DNA from: a virus
Strand: one strand, 5' to 3'
Virus record (IMG/VR): IMGVR_UViG_3300032053_000126
Location: 1 to 48,239 of that record
Length of the DNA: 48,239 nt
The notes under the pieces were generated by a model that was not told the DNA's origin, ran no database searches, and saw only the letters and a list, made by a program, of their open reading frames with translations. The position numbers and the translations under genes were made by a program. Below, piece after piece: positions 26,384-36,126 of the stretch; position 1 is the first letter of the stretch; every line of letters begins with the position of its first letter.

Positions 26384-26397
26384 TATATAAAATAAAA
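26384..26397 (+). promoter_or_regulatory. TATATAAAATAAAA candidate late promoter for the baseplate operon
   Basis: The recurrent 14-mer lies just after the terminator at 26353-26370 and 92 nt before the gp25-like ATG at 26490. Because it sits between a terminator and an operon rather than against a start codon, this copy is the best argument that the motif is a promoter. Confidence 0.5.
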
Positions 26398-26489
26398 AGA
26401 ATATAAATTTTTGCATTTATATAATAACTAATTTGAGTTAATCTAAACAAAAAATAAGAGAACCTCATAAAATTAAAATATCTTAAAAT

Positions 26490-26852
26490 ATGATTCAGGA
26501 TATATATATACGCTCACCTCAAGATCCTAATTATCGATATGGTGTATTATCACATTCAGATGCTATTGAATCAATAGTTTCTAAGATAAAAATGTTAATG
26601 GGAACACGGCAAGGGCAACTTATGGGCGATTTAAATTTTGGGATTGGAATTGAAGATCAGATTTTTGAAACTCGTATAAATAAAACTAGATTAGAAGAAA
26701 AAATAAAAGAACAATTTAGTCTTTATATTTCAGAAACTCAAGATTTTAAGATAGAGCCACAAATAAGTTTTGGAAAAACAGAAAATTATGATTATGCTTT
26801 AATAGATATATTTATAGATGAACAAAAAGTAATAGGGCTTATCATATCATAA
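26490..26852 (+). CDS. 25: Baseplate wedge protein, gp25-like
   Basis: A 120-residue protein with the gp25/IraD-like signature: AIESIVSKIKMLMGTRQGQL, then GDLNFGIGIEDQIFE, the usual 'GT..GE...DP.FG..L...lFE' pattern of T4 gp25 and related lysozyme-like baseplate proteins. The length is close to T4 gp25 (132). In contractile phages it binds the gp6-gp7 wedge and helps start sheath assembly. The gp6/J-like gene follows at 27309, separated only by a decayed homing endonuclease. It is the first gene after the terminator and candidate promoter. Confidence 0.85.
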   Translation: MIQDIYIRSPQDPNYRYGVLSHSDAIESIVSKIKMLMGTRQGQLMGDLNFGIGIEDQIFETRINKTRLEEKIKEQFSLYISETQDFKIEPQISFGKTENYDYALIDIFIDEQKVIGLIIS

Positions 26853-26854
26853 AA

Positions 26855-27307
26855 ATGAAAAAACAATTGAAATATAATTATATTTATAAAATTACTAATT
26901 TTATAAATAAGTGTTATATTGGATTTCATACTACTGATAAATTAGTAGAAGATAATGAGTTGTGGACTAGAAAATATGGAATAATACGAGCTAATATTAT
27001 TTATAATGATTATTGTATTAAATGTAAAGAAAAAATTCCCTGGAATAAAAATAAAAAATGTGAACAATTGGCTGGAAAAAATAATGGAAATTATAATGGA
27101 ATATGGTATGGTCTTAACCCAGCTATATATCAAAAAGGGAAATCTCTAGAAGAAATTTATGGTATTGAAAAATCTAATAAAATAAAACAAAAAAGAAAAT
27201 TAACAAATTCTAATAAAATAGAATGTATATATTACAATAAATTATCAAATAAAGCTAATTTTAAAAGATGGCATGGTGAAAATTGTAAACAAAAAATAAT
27301 ATATTAA
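26855..27307 (+). pseudogene. Degraded GIY-YIG homing endonuclease between baseplate genes
   Basis: A 150-residue open frame. The N-terminus (YIYKITNFINKCYIGFHTTD) is the GIY-YIG start, but the domain is cut short: the usual 'KKYG..F..EIL' part with the catalytic Arg and Glu is missing, and at about residue 45 the text jumps to NDYCIKCKEK. Then come NUMOD3-like pieces (KIPWNKNKK, LAGKNNGNYNG) and a C-terminal NKLSNKANFKRWHGENCK. That end matches the HNH endonuclease at 41052-41831 (NKLIDKMNYKKWHGINCK), except that its CxxC pair is reduced to CIYY. It is probably inactive. It sits 2 nt after gp25-like and 1 nt before the gp6-like gene, a classic intergenic homing site. Confidence 0.7.
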
Positions 27308-27308
27308 A

Positions 27309-29204
27309 ATGGAATTATTTTCTACACAGCGCGTCAGATTCTCAGAATTATATCAAGATTCAATACAATTTTTAAAATCAATATATGGATCAGTTGGCCA
27401 ATATTTTACAATGGCGTCTCCTATGGGTCAATTACTTCAAACAACTCTTCATTATGGAAGAATGATATTGTATTACATTGAAGACTCTATTACTGAACTT
27501 AATATTAAAACTGCTACAAGACCTAATAGTGTTAGAGGGTTAGTTGGTTTAACTGGACACAATCCATCTAGAGCTATGGCTGCTAGAGGAACATTAAGAT
27601 TAGGATATAATGGTCAAAAACTTCCAGTAAGTACTCCAACTATTACTATTACAAATTATTCGAAAATTACTAATAATCAAAATGGATTAACATATTCAAT
27701 AGTTCTTCCTGGTGAAGAAGTAAGATTAGATTTATCAAGTATATATAATTTTGTAAATGTAAATATAATTCAAGGAACTCTTGAATATCAACAGGCCACA
27801 GGAACTGGTGATCCGCTTCAATCATTTAATTTTCAAACTAAAAAGGGTGCTGGAATAGATAATTATTTTATAAATATTTATCTTGATGGAGAAAAATGGA
27901 CTATTGTAGATTCTATTTTAGATATGACACTTAATCAAACTTGCGTAATGGTTAAAACTGGTCAAACTGCTGGAGTAGATATTTTCTTTGGAAATGGATA
28001 TAATGGGCAAATTCCAAGAATGGGATCTACAATATTAGTAGAATATCTTATTACTGATGGAGATTCTGGAAATATTACATTAATGAACGCAAATTTAAAA
28101 GATACTTGGACATTTATTTCAAAGGGATATGCTTTAAATAGCGAAGAAATAGATCTTAATAAAATTTTAACAGTTACTGTCCAAAATGATATAATGTTTG
28201 GAACTCAACCAGAACCATTATATTTAACTAGACTTTTAGGACCACATATGTCAAGAAGTTTTGTTCTTGCAAATCAGAATAACTATATTTATTTTCTTAA
28301 AAAATTAAATATTTTTACAATTATAGATGCAATTCCAGGATTTGCAACATTTGATGATCAATATACATTAGATAAATATAATCAAGCTAAAACAATATAT
28401 GAACAATTGAATAATCAATATCTTACATTAGTTGCTAAATACGGAGTTACTTCTACTACATCAGAAACTCAAAAAGTACAAGTAGATCAAGCATCTAAAA
28501 ATTTACATTATTATGAATTACAATTAAACGAACAAAAGAAAGACGATAATACTATTTATTTATTTTTAGTTCCAGATATTAATAAAAGAATACCTTCGGG
28601 TCAAAATTATTATACATGTAATCAAAATGCTTTTATATTATCTGATAGTGAAAAACGAGCAATATTAGATTTAATAGAAGAAAGTGGACAACGAATTTTA
28701 ACAGTAGATAATGTCATCTTAAATTTAAATTATCCAAAATTTACTATCAATATGTCTCTTATATTATGGGAAGGTTTTAATTATGATACAGTAAGACAAT
28801 CAATTATATCTAAAACATCTGAATATTTCTTAAAAAATACCAGAAGAGATAGAATTCCAGTTTCTGATTTAATTAAAGTTATTGAAGAAATAGATGGAGT
28901 AGATTCTGTAAATGTTTGGTTTGATGCATCAAAAGATAATTTAAATATTTATAAAACATTTTATGGTATTGATGATTATGGCGACATTATTCTTGAAAGA
29001 TATGTTAAAGATGCATTTGGTAATCAAGTTTCAATAAAAGATATTTATCCTTTAATAAGAGGTGGATTTTCTAATGCACAAGATACATGGTATGAAGATA
29101 GTTTAGAAAAAAATAAATTATCAACATTAAATATTCAAATTAGAGGAGTGACACAAAAGAATTTAAATTCTGAAAACAATGTAGCAATATTAAGTAATTT
29201 ATAA
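27309..29204 (+). CDS. Baseplate wedge protein, gp6 / baseplate J-like
   Basis: A 631-residue protein. The N-terminus has a conserved helical region (FSELYQDSIQFLKSIYGSVG, then ATRPNSVRGLVGLTGHNPSR), as in gp6/J-like wedge proteins that begin with helices and a 'LA...G' segment. Later parts have FFGNGYNGQIPRMGSTILVE and ILVEYLITDGDSGN, the central baseplate-J beta region. The C-terminus has VRQSIISKTSEYFL then RRDRIPVSDLIKVIEEIDGV, typical of the J-like C-terminal domain. A Tyr/Gln-rich insertion with coiled coil lies at about 355-415. In T4, gp6 forms the ring that joins the wedges. The gp25-like neighbour supports the call. Confidence 0.8.
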   Translation: MELFSTQRVRFSELYQDSIQFLKSIYGSVGQYFTMASPMGQLLQTTLHYGRMILYYIEDSITELNIKTATRPNSVRGLVGLTGHNPSRAMAARGTLRLGYNGQKLPVSTPTITITNYSKITNNQNGLTYSIVLPGEEVRLDLSSIYNFVNVNIIQGTLEYQQATGTGDPLQSFNFQTKKGAGIDNYFINIYLDGEKWTIVDSILDMTLNQTCVMVKTGQTAGVDIFFGNGYNGQIPRMGSTILVEYLITDGDSGNITLMNANLKDTWTFISKGYALNSEEIDLNKILTVTVQNDIMFGTQPEPLYLTRLLGPHMSRSFVLANQNNYIYFLKKLNIFTIIDAIPGFATFDDQYTLDKYNQAKTIYEQLNNQYLTLVAKYGVTSTTSETQKVQVDQASKNLHYYELQLNEQKKDDNTIYLFLVPDINKRIPSGQNYYTCNQNAFILSDSEKRAILDLIEESGQRILTVDNVILNLNYPKFTINMSLILWEGFNYDTVRQSIISKTSEYFLKNTRRDRIPVSDLIKVIEEIDGVDSVNVWFDASKDNLNIYKTFYGIDDYGDIILERYVKDAFGNQVSIKDIYPLIRGGFSNAQDTWYEDSLEKNKLSTLNIQIRGVTQKNLNSENNVAILSNL

Positions 29205-29206
29205 AT

Positions 29207-29476
29207 ATGGCAAGCGAAAAAAGAAATTTATTTTTAGTAAGACCTTCATATTTACAACAAGCAAAACATATGAATGATGTTTTTTTAAATCTTGGTTTTA
29301 AATATAATGGTAAAATATTAAAAAGTGGAACATCACCAGAATTATGGGCTAATCCTCTTCAAATTCCTATGTATTCATGTTTAGAATCATTAATTATTTT
29401 TTTAATTGAAAATACTAAATCTATTAAAAAACATTTTTCAATAGCTATAGATAAAAATTCACTTAATGTTAATTAG
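29207..29476 (+). CDS. Small protein after gp6-like, unknown
   Basis: An 89-residue protein, MASEKRNLFLVRPSYLQQAK, starting 2 nt after the gp6-like stop, so probably in the same operon. It has a hydrophobic helix near the end (LESLIIFLIENTK) and ends in a TAG codon. The final residues may have been changed by the mobile-element scar that appears to lie directly downstream (29480-29570). I do not recognise it. It could be a small wedge component. Confidence 0.5.
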   Translation: MASEKRNLFLVRPSYLQQAKHMNDVFLNLGFKYNGKILKSGTSPELWANPLQIPMYSCLESLIIFLIENTKSIKKHFSIAIDKNSLNVN

Positions 29477-29479
29477 TTT

Positions 29480-29572
29480 CTTAAAGCCAATATAATGTTT
29501 TTTGCATTCTTTACATATAAAAAACACGCCTTTTGTTGAAGTTCTTTCATGATAACAGTTTTATTTTAATTG
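29480..29572 (-). pseudogene. Possible scrap of a homing-endonuclease zinc finger
   Basis: Read on the minus strand, this stretch gives CYHERTSTKGVFFICKECKK and then HYIGFKK, with a CxxC pair. It resembles the C-terminal cysteine fingers of this phage's endonucleases (CIKCKEK at 27010, CMHCNKL near 41130). There is no start codon in this frame and it is only about 30 codons long. I read it as a remnant, with low confidence. Confidence 0.25.
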
Positions 29573-29583
29573 AATATATAATT

Positions 29584-29640
29584 AAAGTGGGACAGCTAGT
29601 TTTAACAGTCTAGTTGGCTCATCCAAAGCCTAACCACTTT
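29584..29640 (+). ncRNA. Compact structured element (three-way junction), possible small RNA or tRNA-like remnant
   Basis: AAAGTGG (29584-29590) pairs perfectly with CCACTTT (29634-29640). Inside, AGCTAG pairs with CTAGTT (one G-U), and directly next to it GGCT pairs with AGCC around the 7-nt loop CATCCAA. The result is a 57-nt three-way junction in a 187-nt gap before the gp7-like gene. On the opposite strand the same bases look like a tRNA without a T-arm: a 4-bp GG-containing D-like arm and a loop holding CTGTTAA. It is too short for a normal tRNA. The pairings are read by eye. Confidence 0.3.
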
Positions 29641-29663
29641 ATTATATATATTAAAAGAAAATT

Positions 29664-32600
29664 ATGAATATACAAGATTGGATTATTTTTTCTAAAGTAG
29701 GTTCTAACTTAACCCTAACTGCAAATCCATTAATACCTTTACAATTTACTTCTATAACAGGTGTTGGAGCAGAAGGATTTATAATAACTGATCCATCTGA
29801 GAATGCTATAACTACTAAAATTACTAATAATGGTTATTTATATGATGGAACGATTTCAGTAGGTTATTCTTATTTGTTTGATAGTGCTCCTGTATCATTA
29901 ACTTCTTCAGATGCTTCAATTATAACTACAGATGTATCTATATTTAACCCGAATCCTACAAATACATTAACTATCAGTGATGTTATTTTATCTCCAACAT
30001 TTTCAGTTGACTTATGTACTAATTTTGTTTATCCATCTGTAACATATTCAAGTACTGTATTTTTAAAACCGGTTTCTGTTAAATTAATAGAAACAGAACA
30101 TTTATTTATATTTCAAGAATCATCATTAGGTGCTTTATCTCGTCCATATGATAATATAAATCCATATTTATCATTTAAATTTATTGGAGAAGAAAATCAA
30201 ATTCAATTTTTTATAGTAGATGAAGATAAACAAGAAATAGAATGGACAGATGAAATTATATTTGATACAAGTATACTTGTTGCAGATATTCCACTTACTA
30301 TTAATATTGGATTTAGAGCTGATCAAGAAGGCGTATATGAAAGATCTTTAGGAATTTATCATATTATAGATGGTGAATATCGTACTCTTGGAGAAATATT
30401 AGTTACTGCACAAGCTATTGGAGAAGATGAAAGATTTAGAGATTTATTAGCAAATTTTGGTTTACCAGATCCGAAAGATTTTTCAGATATATTTAAAGAA
30501 ACAGATATAAATGAAGATATGTTAGATTGGGAAATTCTTAATCCTAAATCTAAACATATGATATTAGAACATGATAAAATCATGCCATATGTTGGTACTT
30601 ATAAAGCTCTTATTAATGCTTTAAAATGGTTAGGATATGATGATATTTATGTTAGAGAATGGTTTAAAAATGTTAAAGAAAATAAAAAAATATCGTTTAT
30701 AGTTCCATTTGATGCAAAAGATAGAACTCAAACAATATTAATGTTTTCTCCAGAAGAAAGAAAGATATTTAAAAAATTAAACGAATTATCTTTAGTTTAC
30801 TGTCTCACAAGAGAAACTGGAGAAATAGATAATTGGGGAACACTTGAAACAGAAAATTGTTATTCTTATAATATTAAAGAAATTTTTGTAAAACTTTTAG
30901 CATTAAAACAATGGTTAGAAAGAAATATTATTGGTATTAATTGTAGAATTATTGATATAACTGGTGAAGGTATTTATTTTGAAAGATATTTAAATTTAAT
31001 TTATACTACTGATAACATCGGTTATAATTTAAATATAGAGCAATCTCTTACTCCCATGACACTTGATAAATCAAGTGAATTAATTAAAGGAGATGCAAGT
31101 ATATGTTTAACAATTAAAGAAATAGAAAGTCCTACAATAAATCAATATAGACTAAGATTTTCTGATATGATTTATCATATATATGATGCATCTACACATC
31201 TAACTTATCATTATGGAGATCCATCATTATTAACATTAGATACTTCTAATTATCTTATAAACATAGGTGCGCCTATTGCGTATCCAGTAAAAACTCTTAG
31301 AGATATACAATGGAAATTATCTGTTGAAAAACCAGATGCTGGAGTAATTGGAGTTGAACAAGTTTCAAATCCATTATTTATTCTCGAAAATGAAATAAGA
31401 TTTTATAATATTTTAGATACAAGCAGCATTTTTCATAATGTTTCTACTAATTTAAACTTATTATTAGAAAAAGTTTATTTTAGAGATCCAAGTATAGATG
31501 AATGGATAAATTCGATAGCATATTCTCTTTATCCAAATTCTTCAGAAAATGGATATATTTTAGAATCTTCTATAGGTGATGTTATTCTATTTGATAATTA
31601 TATGAATTTACAGCCAGAACCAAATGCTATTCTTCAATATGCTGTTGATGCTAATTATAAAGTTCCATTATTGAGTGCTAACGAATATTTTTCATTTATT
31701 GATTCAAGTAATAGTAAAAACTTTTTTCCAAAAACATATTATTTAGATATTCTTGATGGAAAAATCATAATGGATGCAAGTGGAAATACACAATATTTTA
31801 TAAATTTCCAATATGATACAAGTTTAGATGAGCAAATGATAACATTAAATGCTGTTTATCAATCAGATCGTATGCCATTATTTATAATTGATTCATGCGC
31901 TTATTTTTATGGAGATCCAAGCATGCACAATGGCGGGGATGCAAGTGTTTTTGCAATTGATAATGCTTATTATTGTATGGGTATTAATCATATAGGAGAT
32001 TATAATATAGAAGTTTTTGGATGGGATGGTTATAATACTCCGTTTTATAATAGAATAAATAGTTCATATAATGTTTGGATAAAACATCCAACAATTTATT
32101 CATTAATAGATAATTGTTGTAATATAAGTTGTGTTAGTACATATATGTCATTAGATGATGTTAGTGCTCTTATAGCTCAAAACACTAATCCTCTTTATGA
32201 TAGACACATTCCACTTCAAGGATTATCTTTACAGATAGACAGTAATGGAGAACCTTATATTTCTGTACCTTCAATTACATATTTTCAAGATATTCCTGAA
32301 TCAAATACGTTAAATAGATTCTTTAATATGACAGAAAGGGTTTTAACTATAGCTGATCCAGTTATTACAATTGATCCTGATTTTCAAGATTTTTATACAG
32401 GAGATGATATTAGATTAGTAAAATTTGATAAAGGAAAATATTCTTTGTTAATAGAAGCTAGTTCACACATATTAAATGCTACTGTAAATACTTTAACACT
32501 TGATAATATTGATTCAAATATTAATATAGATTCTTCATCTGATGTTTACATTATAAATGATACTTATAGAAGTGTTAAAAATGCTAGTAATAATGGTAGT

Positions 32601-33275
32601 AATTTTTTATGTGATGTAAGTGGTTATACATTTGGAGTAAATCAATTAGTAGGTATTATAGTTTCAGACGGTAGTACAGGATATTCTTGGGGTTCTTCTT
32701 ATAGAGTTTTAACTGTTAATGGAAGCACACACACGTTTAATGCTGAAATACCTCAATTTTTCTTAAATAATCCTGGAAGATATACTATTAAAACTAAACA
32801 TTCTTATTCTTCATATGCTAATATGACTTTAACAACAGATACAGCTACTGAAGTTAATAATACATTTAACATATATCTTAAAGATACAAATTGTCAAGAA
32901 TATTATTTAGATAACACTTTCGTAATAATTAATATTCTATTTGATCAAGATCAAGTAAATAAACAATGGTATAATGTAAGTGATAATTTAATTAATTCAG
33001 AATTTTATTATCATCCTGAGCCTATTGTAGTAGATGTAAGTACACTAGTCATATTAAAATCTGTATATGATAATAGTACTTATTTATTAAATCAAAAAAA
33101 TATTTGGACTGTTTATTATAATTTAACAGATACAATATTAATGAAAGTGTATAATGAAAGTGTTCCATATGTTTTTGATACAAGTGGATATTATGACGTT
33201 AAAGTAGAATCTTATGACTCGTATGGAAATATCATAACTAAAATGTATGAAGGTTTAATTAAGGTTGGTTTATAA
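29664..33275 (+). CDS. Large baseplate wedge protein, gp7-like
   Basis: A 1203-residue protein. The N-terminal 260 residues are beta-rich with Ig-like strands. Residues about 265-400 are a helical conserved core: DLLANFGLPDPKDFSDIFKE, SKHMILEHDKIMPYVGTYKA, LINALKWLGYDDIYVREWFK. A second part follows at 415-450 (LLALKQWLERNIIGINCRII). This core, the size and the position after gp25-like and gp6-like genes fit the gp7-type wedge protein of T4-like phages, which clamps gp6 and gp25. The C-terminal two thirds are beta-rich with many D-x-S triplets and FDTSGYYDVKVESYDSYGN, a PKD-like ending. The identity comes from context and core pattern. Confidence 0.6.
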   Translation: MNIQDWIIFSKVGSNLTLTANPLIPLQFTSITGVGAEGFIITDPSENAITTKITNNGYLYDGTISVGYSYLFDSAPVSLTSSDASIITTDVSIFNPNPTNTLTISDVILSPTFSVDLCTNFVYPSVTYSSTVFLKPVSVKLIETEHLFIFQESSLGALSRPYDNINPYLSFKFIGEENQIQFFIVDEDKQEIEWTDEIIFDTSILVADIPLTINIGFRADQEGVYERSLGIYHIIDGEYRTLGEILVTAQAIGEDERFRDLLANFGLPDPKDFSDIFKETDINEDMLDWEILNPKSKHMILEHDKIMPYVGTYKALINALKWLGYDDIYVREWFKNVKENKKISFIVPFDAKDRTQTILMFSPEERKIFKKLNELSLVYCLTRETGEIDNWGTLETENCYSYNIKEIFVKLLALKQWLERNIIGINCRIIDITGEGIYFERYLNLIYTTDNIGYNLNIEQSLTPMTLDKSSELIKGDASICLTIKEIESPTINQYRLRFSDMIYHIYDASTHLTYHYGDPSLLTLDTSNYLINIGAPIAYPVKTLRDIQWKLSVEKPDAGVIGVEQVSNPLFILENEIRFYNILDTSSIFHNVSTNLNLLLEKVYFRDPSIDEWINSIAYSLYPNSSENGYILESSIGDVILFDNYMNLQPEPNAILQYAVDANYKVPLLSANEYFSFIDSSNSKNFFPKTYYLDILDGKIIMDASGNTQYFINFQYDTSLDEQMITLNAVYQSDRMPLFIIDSCAYFYGDPSMHNGGDASVFAIDNAYYCMGINHIGDYNIEVFGWDGYNTPFYNRINSSYNVWIKHPTIYSLIDNCCNISCVSTYMSLDDVSALIAQNTNPLYDRHIPLQGLSLQIDSNGEPYISVPSITYFQDIPESNTLNRFFNMTERVLTIADPVITIDPDFQDFYTGDDIRLVKFDKGKYSLLIEASSHILNATVNTLTLDNIDSNINIDSSSDVYIINDTYRSVKNASNNGSNFLCDVSGYTFGVNQLVGIIVSDGSTGYSWGSSYRVLTVNGSTHTFNAEIPQFFLNNPGRYTIKTKHSYSSYANMTLTTDTATEVNNTFNIYLKDTNCQEYYLDNTFVIINILFDQDQVNKQWYNVSDNLINSEFYYHPEPIVVDVSTLVILKSVYDNSTYLLNQKNIWTVYYNLTDTILMKVYNESVPYVFDTSGYYDVKVESYDSYGNIITKMYEGLIKVGL

Positions 33276-33276
33276 A

Positions 33277-36120
33277 TTATTTTGCAAATATTATAGGTAT
33301 TATTTTATTAGAAATAGTTTTATCTAATCCTGCTGTAAATTTTCCTATAGTTCCTATATTAGTTAATGTACTCGTCTGTATATTCCAAACATCCGCAGCA
33401 TTAATATTTGTAGCAATACTTGGTGTTACAGGTAAAGCATCTGCCCATAAATTCAAGTTTCCTAATGATAATTGTACTCCAGGAGGATAGAATACATTAA
33501 TATCATCAATATAAAAATAAGCATCAGTTAAAGTAGCTTCAGTTAATCCATTTATACTTAATAATAATTGTCCAAAAGTTGTTGTTGGAGTAAATGAACA
33601 TGATAATAGTTGCCAATCTGTAGTATCAATTGCTTCAGCATAGGTTGATGTTCCATTATCATATTCTATAGTTATCCTTGGATTTTGATGAAACCCTGTA
33701 TAATAAGTTGCACTGTTTATTTTAACCCAAATAGATATGTTCATTGTTAAATTCTGTATATTTCCTGTTGGAACAATCTGTACCCATTCTAATAAGTCGG
33801 TTGTACTTGTTGGTTCAAATCTTAAAGCATATTTATCAGTTCCAGCTGTGTGAACTGTTTCATCTGATAAGTTATATCCTGTTCTTTTTAATCTCCCAAA
33901 GGGCATATGAACTGTATCGGCATTTAATACTCCATTTTCACTTGTCACTCTAAACTTTGATGTTGGAACAGTTAGTTCATAATCTGTAGTGCTAAAATTG
34001 ATATTTGTAGATGAATTATTATTTGTTAAATCGATATATGTTCCAGAAGTAATAGAAAAATCTGTGGTATTAGCAGTTAAATTACCATATCTTTCATTAA
34101 AAAACTTAACATTAATAATGCTTCCTCCCATATGATACCCTCTTGTACATCTATTAATAGTATTATTTCTAAATACAGAATTTGATAATCCACCTATATA
34201 TACAGGACTACCTGAACTTAATGAGATACCATACCAATCATTATTAATATAACTGTTATTTATTCCGGCACATGTTATTTGATAATAAGCCGTACAAGGT
34301 AAGTTATAAAATCTATTATTTTCAAATAATAAGTTTCTAACTGTTCCAAGACCAGTTGTTACTTTCCAAATACTTCCAGAAGTTATATTAATATTATCTT
34401 TAATGTTGATAGCTCCTGATGTAAATGTAGATGAATATGTTGTTGAAAGAATGGGAATTGCTGGACACCCCAAGCCATAATTTCTTAAAACATTTAATCC
34501 TTTAAGCGTGGATCTTTGAAACTGTATTCCACCTACAGCATAAGCTGCTGCAGATGATCTATAATGTAAATTGCCGTTTAATTCAGGTGTTGTAGTATAA
34601 CTTGGATCAGGAATATAAGTAACAAGACCTGTTGAATTTGTAATCGTGTTATTAAATCGTGTTCCTTTTATCACATAATGTAATGGAAATACATAAATTG
34701 AACTTGCTAGTAGAAGATTTCCTATAGATATTCCATATCTTTCAACATTTATTATACTACCTCCAGCTAATAAAGTAATGCCTAAGTTAGTTCCCATTGT
34801 AATAGTAGAACCATCTACACTTCCTACTGTATTTATATTATTAGCATAAGATACACCTGTAACATCTACGGGTCCATAAAAAAGACTCTCTCCTGGCAAC
34901 CAGCCAGTTGATGTATCTGTTTTTACTATCTTTTGTCCAGAACTTGCATTAAACGCAGCATAAGCTATTCTAATTGAAGGTTCTTCACCATAAAGCTGTA
35001 TTGATTGAAAAGGATAAAAGTTACTTGAATATCCAAAATATTGATACGTAAAACCCCAGTTGCTTGGGTCAATTATTGCTTGTTTACTATATGGTATTCT
35101 ATTTTCTGATGAACCAATAGTTAATCCTGAATATGTAAAACCAACTATATCACCACATAACTTAAGAGTATAAGATGCTAATGGAGGGTTTTCCCATCTT
35201 AAATAGGAATTATTACTTGCGTCAAGATTATTTATATTTGAACATATATAAATTGCATATCTACTATTAGTAGCGTAATCAGCTACAGCAGTATTATATC
35301 CTGTATATAAAGAACTATTTATAGTCAAATAATTTTTAACTATAAATGTATCACCGTTAGTAAAGTTCAATGATGTATCTGACCAAACCCAATAATCTGT
35401 AGCTGCAATAGTATGAGGATAAGAACTTGCATAATTAGCATAAACTCTATTAGCTCCAAGAGGTTGAGTATAAGCATAAAATCTATATGCGTTTGTTGAT
35501 GCACTAACTGCTGTAGATGGAATATTAATATTTGCTGCATATATACCTTTAGTAGCGCCAACACCTCTCCCTGCTGTTCCTATTGTAGGTATAATATCTG
35601 TATATCCTAAACTTCCTGAACTTAAAACATTCCATAATCCAGGTCCTGCACTACTATTTGTTGTAGTGTTTATAAGCGAACCATCTTTAATTGCAGATAT
35701 TGCAAATGTATTTGCAGATGGGTTCATAACGTAAAATACTGAAGTATCATTTAATCCTGTTCCTATAGTAGCTGCTCCTGAAGCTGTTGTTTTACTAAAT
35801 GCAATGGATGCATTTTGAGTTAATCCATGGGCAGTTTTTGTAATAATACAAGGAGAGCCTTTAGATATATCACAAGGACCTAAAGAAGCCTCAAGCCTCA
35901 TAACAAAATTTGATGTATTATCATCATAAGAATTACATACGGCCATTCCAAGTCCTATACAGTTTCCCGCATTAGCAAAATTTAGCGGGAAAAAATTTAT
36001 AGGACCATAAGTCATACCTATAGTCTGGCATCCATTCCCTATATTCATTGCTTCAACTCTGTAAAATGGTTTATCTGTATCTGCAATTGAACAGTCTTTA
36101 TATGTTATTAAATTTGACAT
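33277..36120 (-). CDS. Tail fibre or adhesin: beta-helix with carbohydrate-binding-like domain
   Basis: A 947-residue protein. Residues 1-55 include GNGCQTIGMTYGPINFFPLN, a short attachment-type motif. At about 80-150 is a fibre module (SPCIITKTAHGLTQNASIAF, then NTFAISAI). The middle (about 400-740) has short, regularly spaced Asn-rich strands (NNRFYNLPCTAYYQITCAGI), suggestive of a right-handed beta-helix. At about 755-890 is a jelly-roll segment (TDLLEWVQIVPTGNIQNLTM, then DTTDWQLLSCSFTPTT, then FYIDDINVFYP), like carbohydrate-binding modules of the CBM4/9 type. The C-terminus (LWADALPVTPSIATNINA ... IIPIIFAK) looks like a small terminal domain shared by fibres. It ends 2 nt from the convergent gp7-like gene. 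Confidence 0.7.
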   Translation of the reverse strand: MSNLITYKDCSIADTDKPFYRVEAMNIGNGCQTIGMTYGPINFFPLNFANAGNCIGLGMAVCNSYDDNTSNFVMRLEASLGPCDISKGSPCIITKTAHGLTQNASIAFSKTTASGAATIGTGLNDTSVFYVMNPSANTFAISAIKDGSLINTTTNSSAGPGLWNVLSSGSLGYTDIIPTIGTAGRGVGATKGIYAANINIPSTAVSASTNAYRFYAYTQPLGANRVYANYASSYPHTIAATDYWVWSDTSLNFTNGDTFIVKNYLTINSSLYTGYNTAVADYATNSRYAIYICSNINNLDASNNSYLRWENPPLASYTLKLCGDIVGFTYSGLTIGSSENRIPYSKQAIIDPSNWGFTYQYFGYSSNFYPFQSIQLYGEEPSIRIAYAAFNASSGQKIVKTDTSTGWLPGESLFYGPVDVTGVSYANNINTVGSVDGSTITMGTNLGITLLAGGSIINVERYGISIGNLLLASSIYVFPLHYVIKGTRFNNTITNSTGLVTYIPDPSYTTTPELNGNLHYRSSAAAYAVGGIQFQRSTLKGLNVLRNYGLGCPAIPILSTTYSSTFTSGAINIKDNINITSGSIWKVTTGLGTVRNLLFENNRFYNLPCTAYYQITCAGINNSYINNDWYGISLSSGSPVYIGGLSNSVFRNNTINRCTRGYHMGGSIINVKFFNERYGNLTANTTDFSITSGTYIDLTNNNSSTNINFSTTDYELTVPTSKFRVTSENGVLNADTVHMPFGRLKRTGYNLSDETVHTAGTDKYALRFEPTSTTDLLEWVQIVPTGNIQNLTMNISIWVKINSATYYTGFHQNPRITIEYDNGTSTYAEAIDTTDWQLLSCSFTPTTTFGQLLLSINGLTEATLTDAYFYIDDINVFYPPGVQLSLGNLNLWADALPVTPSIATNINAADVWNIQTSTLTNIGTIGKFTAGLDKTISNKIIPIIFAK

Positions 36121-36126
36121 GCTTTT

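Noticed and set aside
29584-29640. A tRNA gene
   Set aside because: Only 57 nt long with no T-arm on either strand. Kept only as a structured element.
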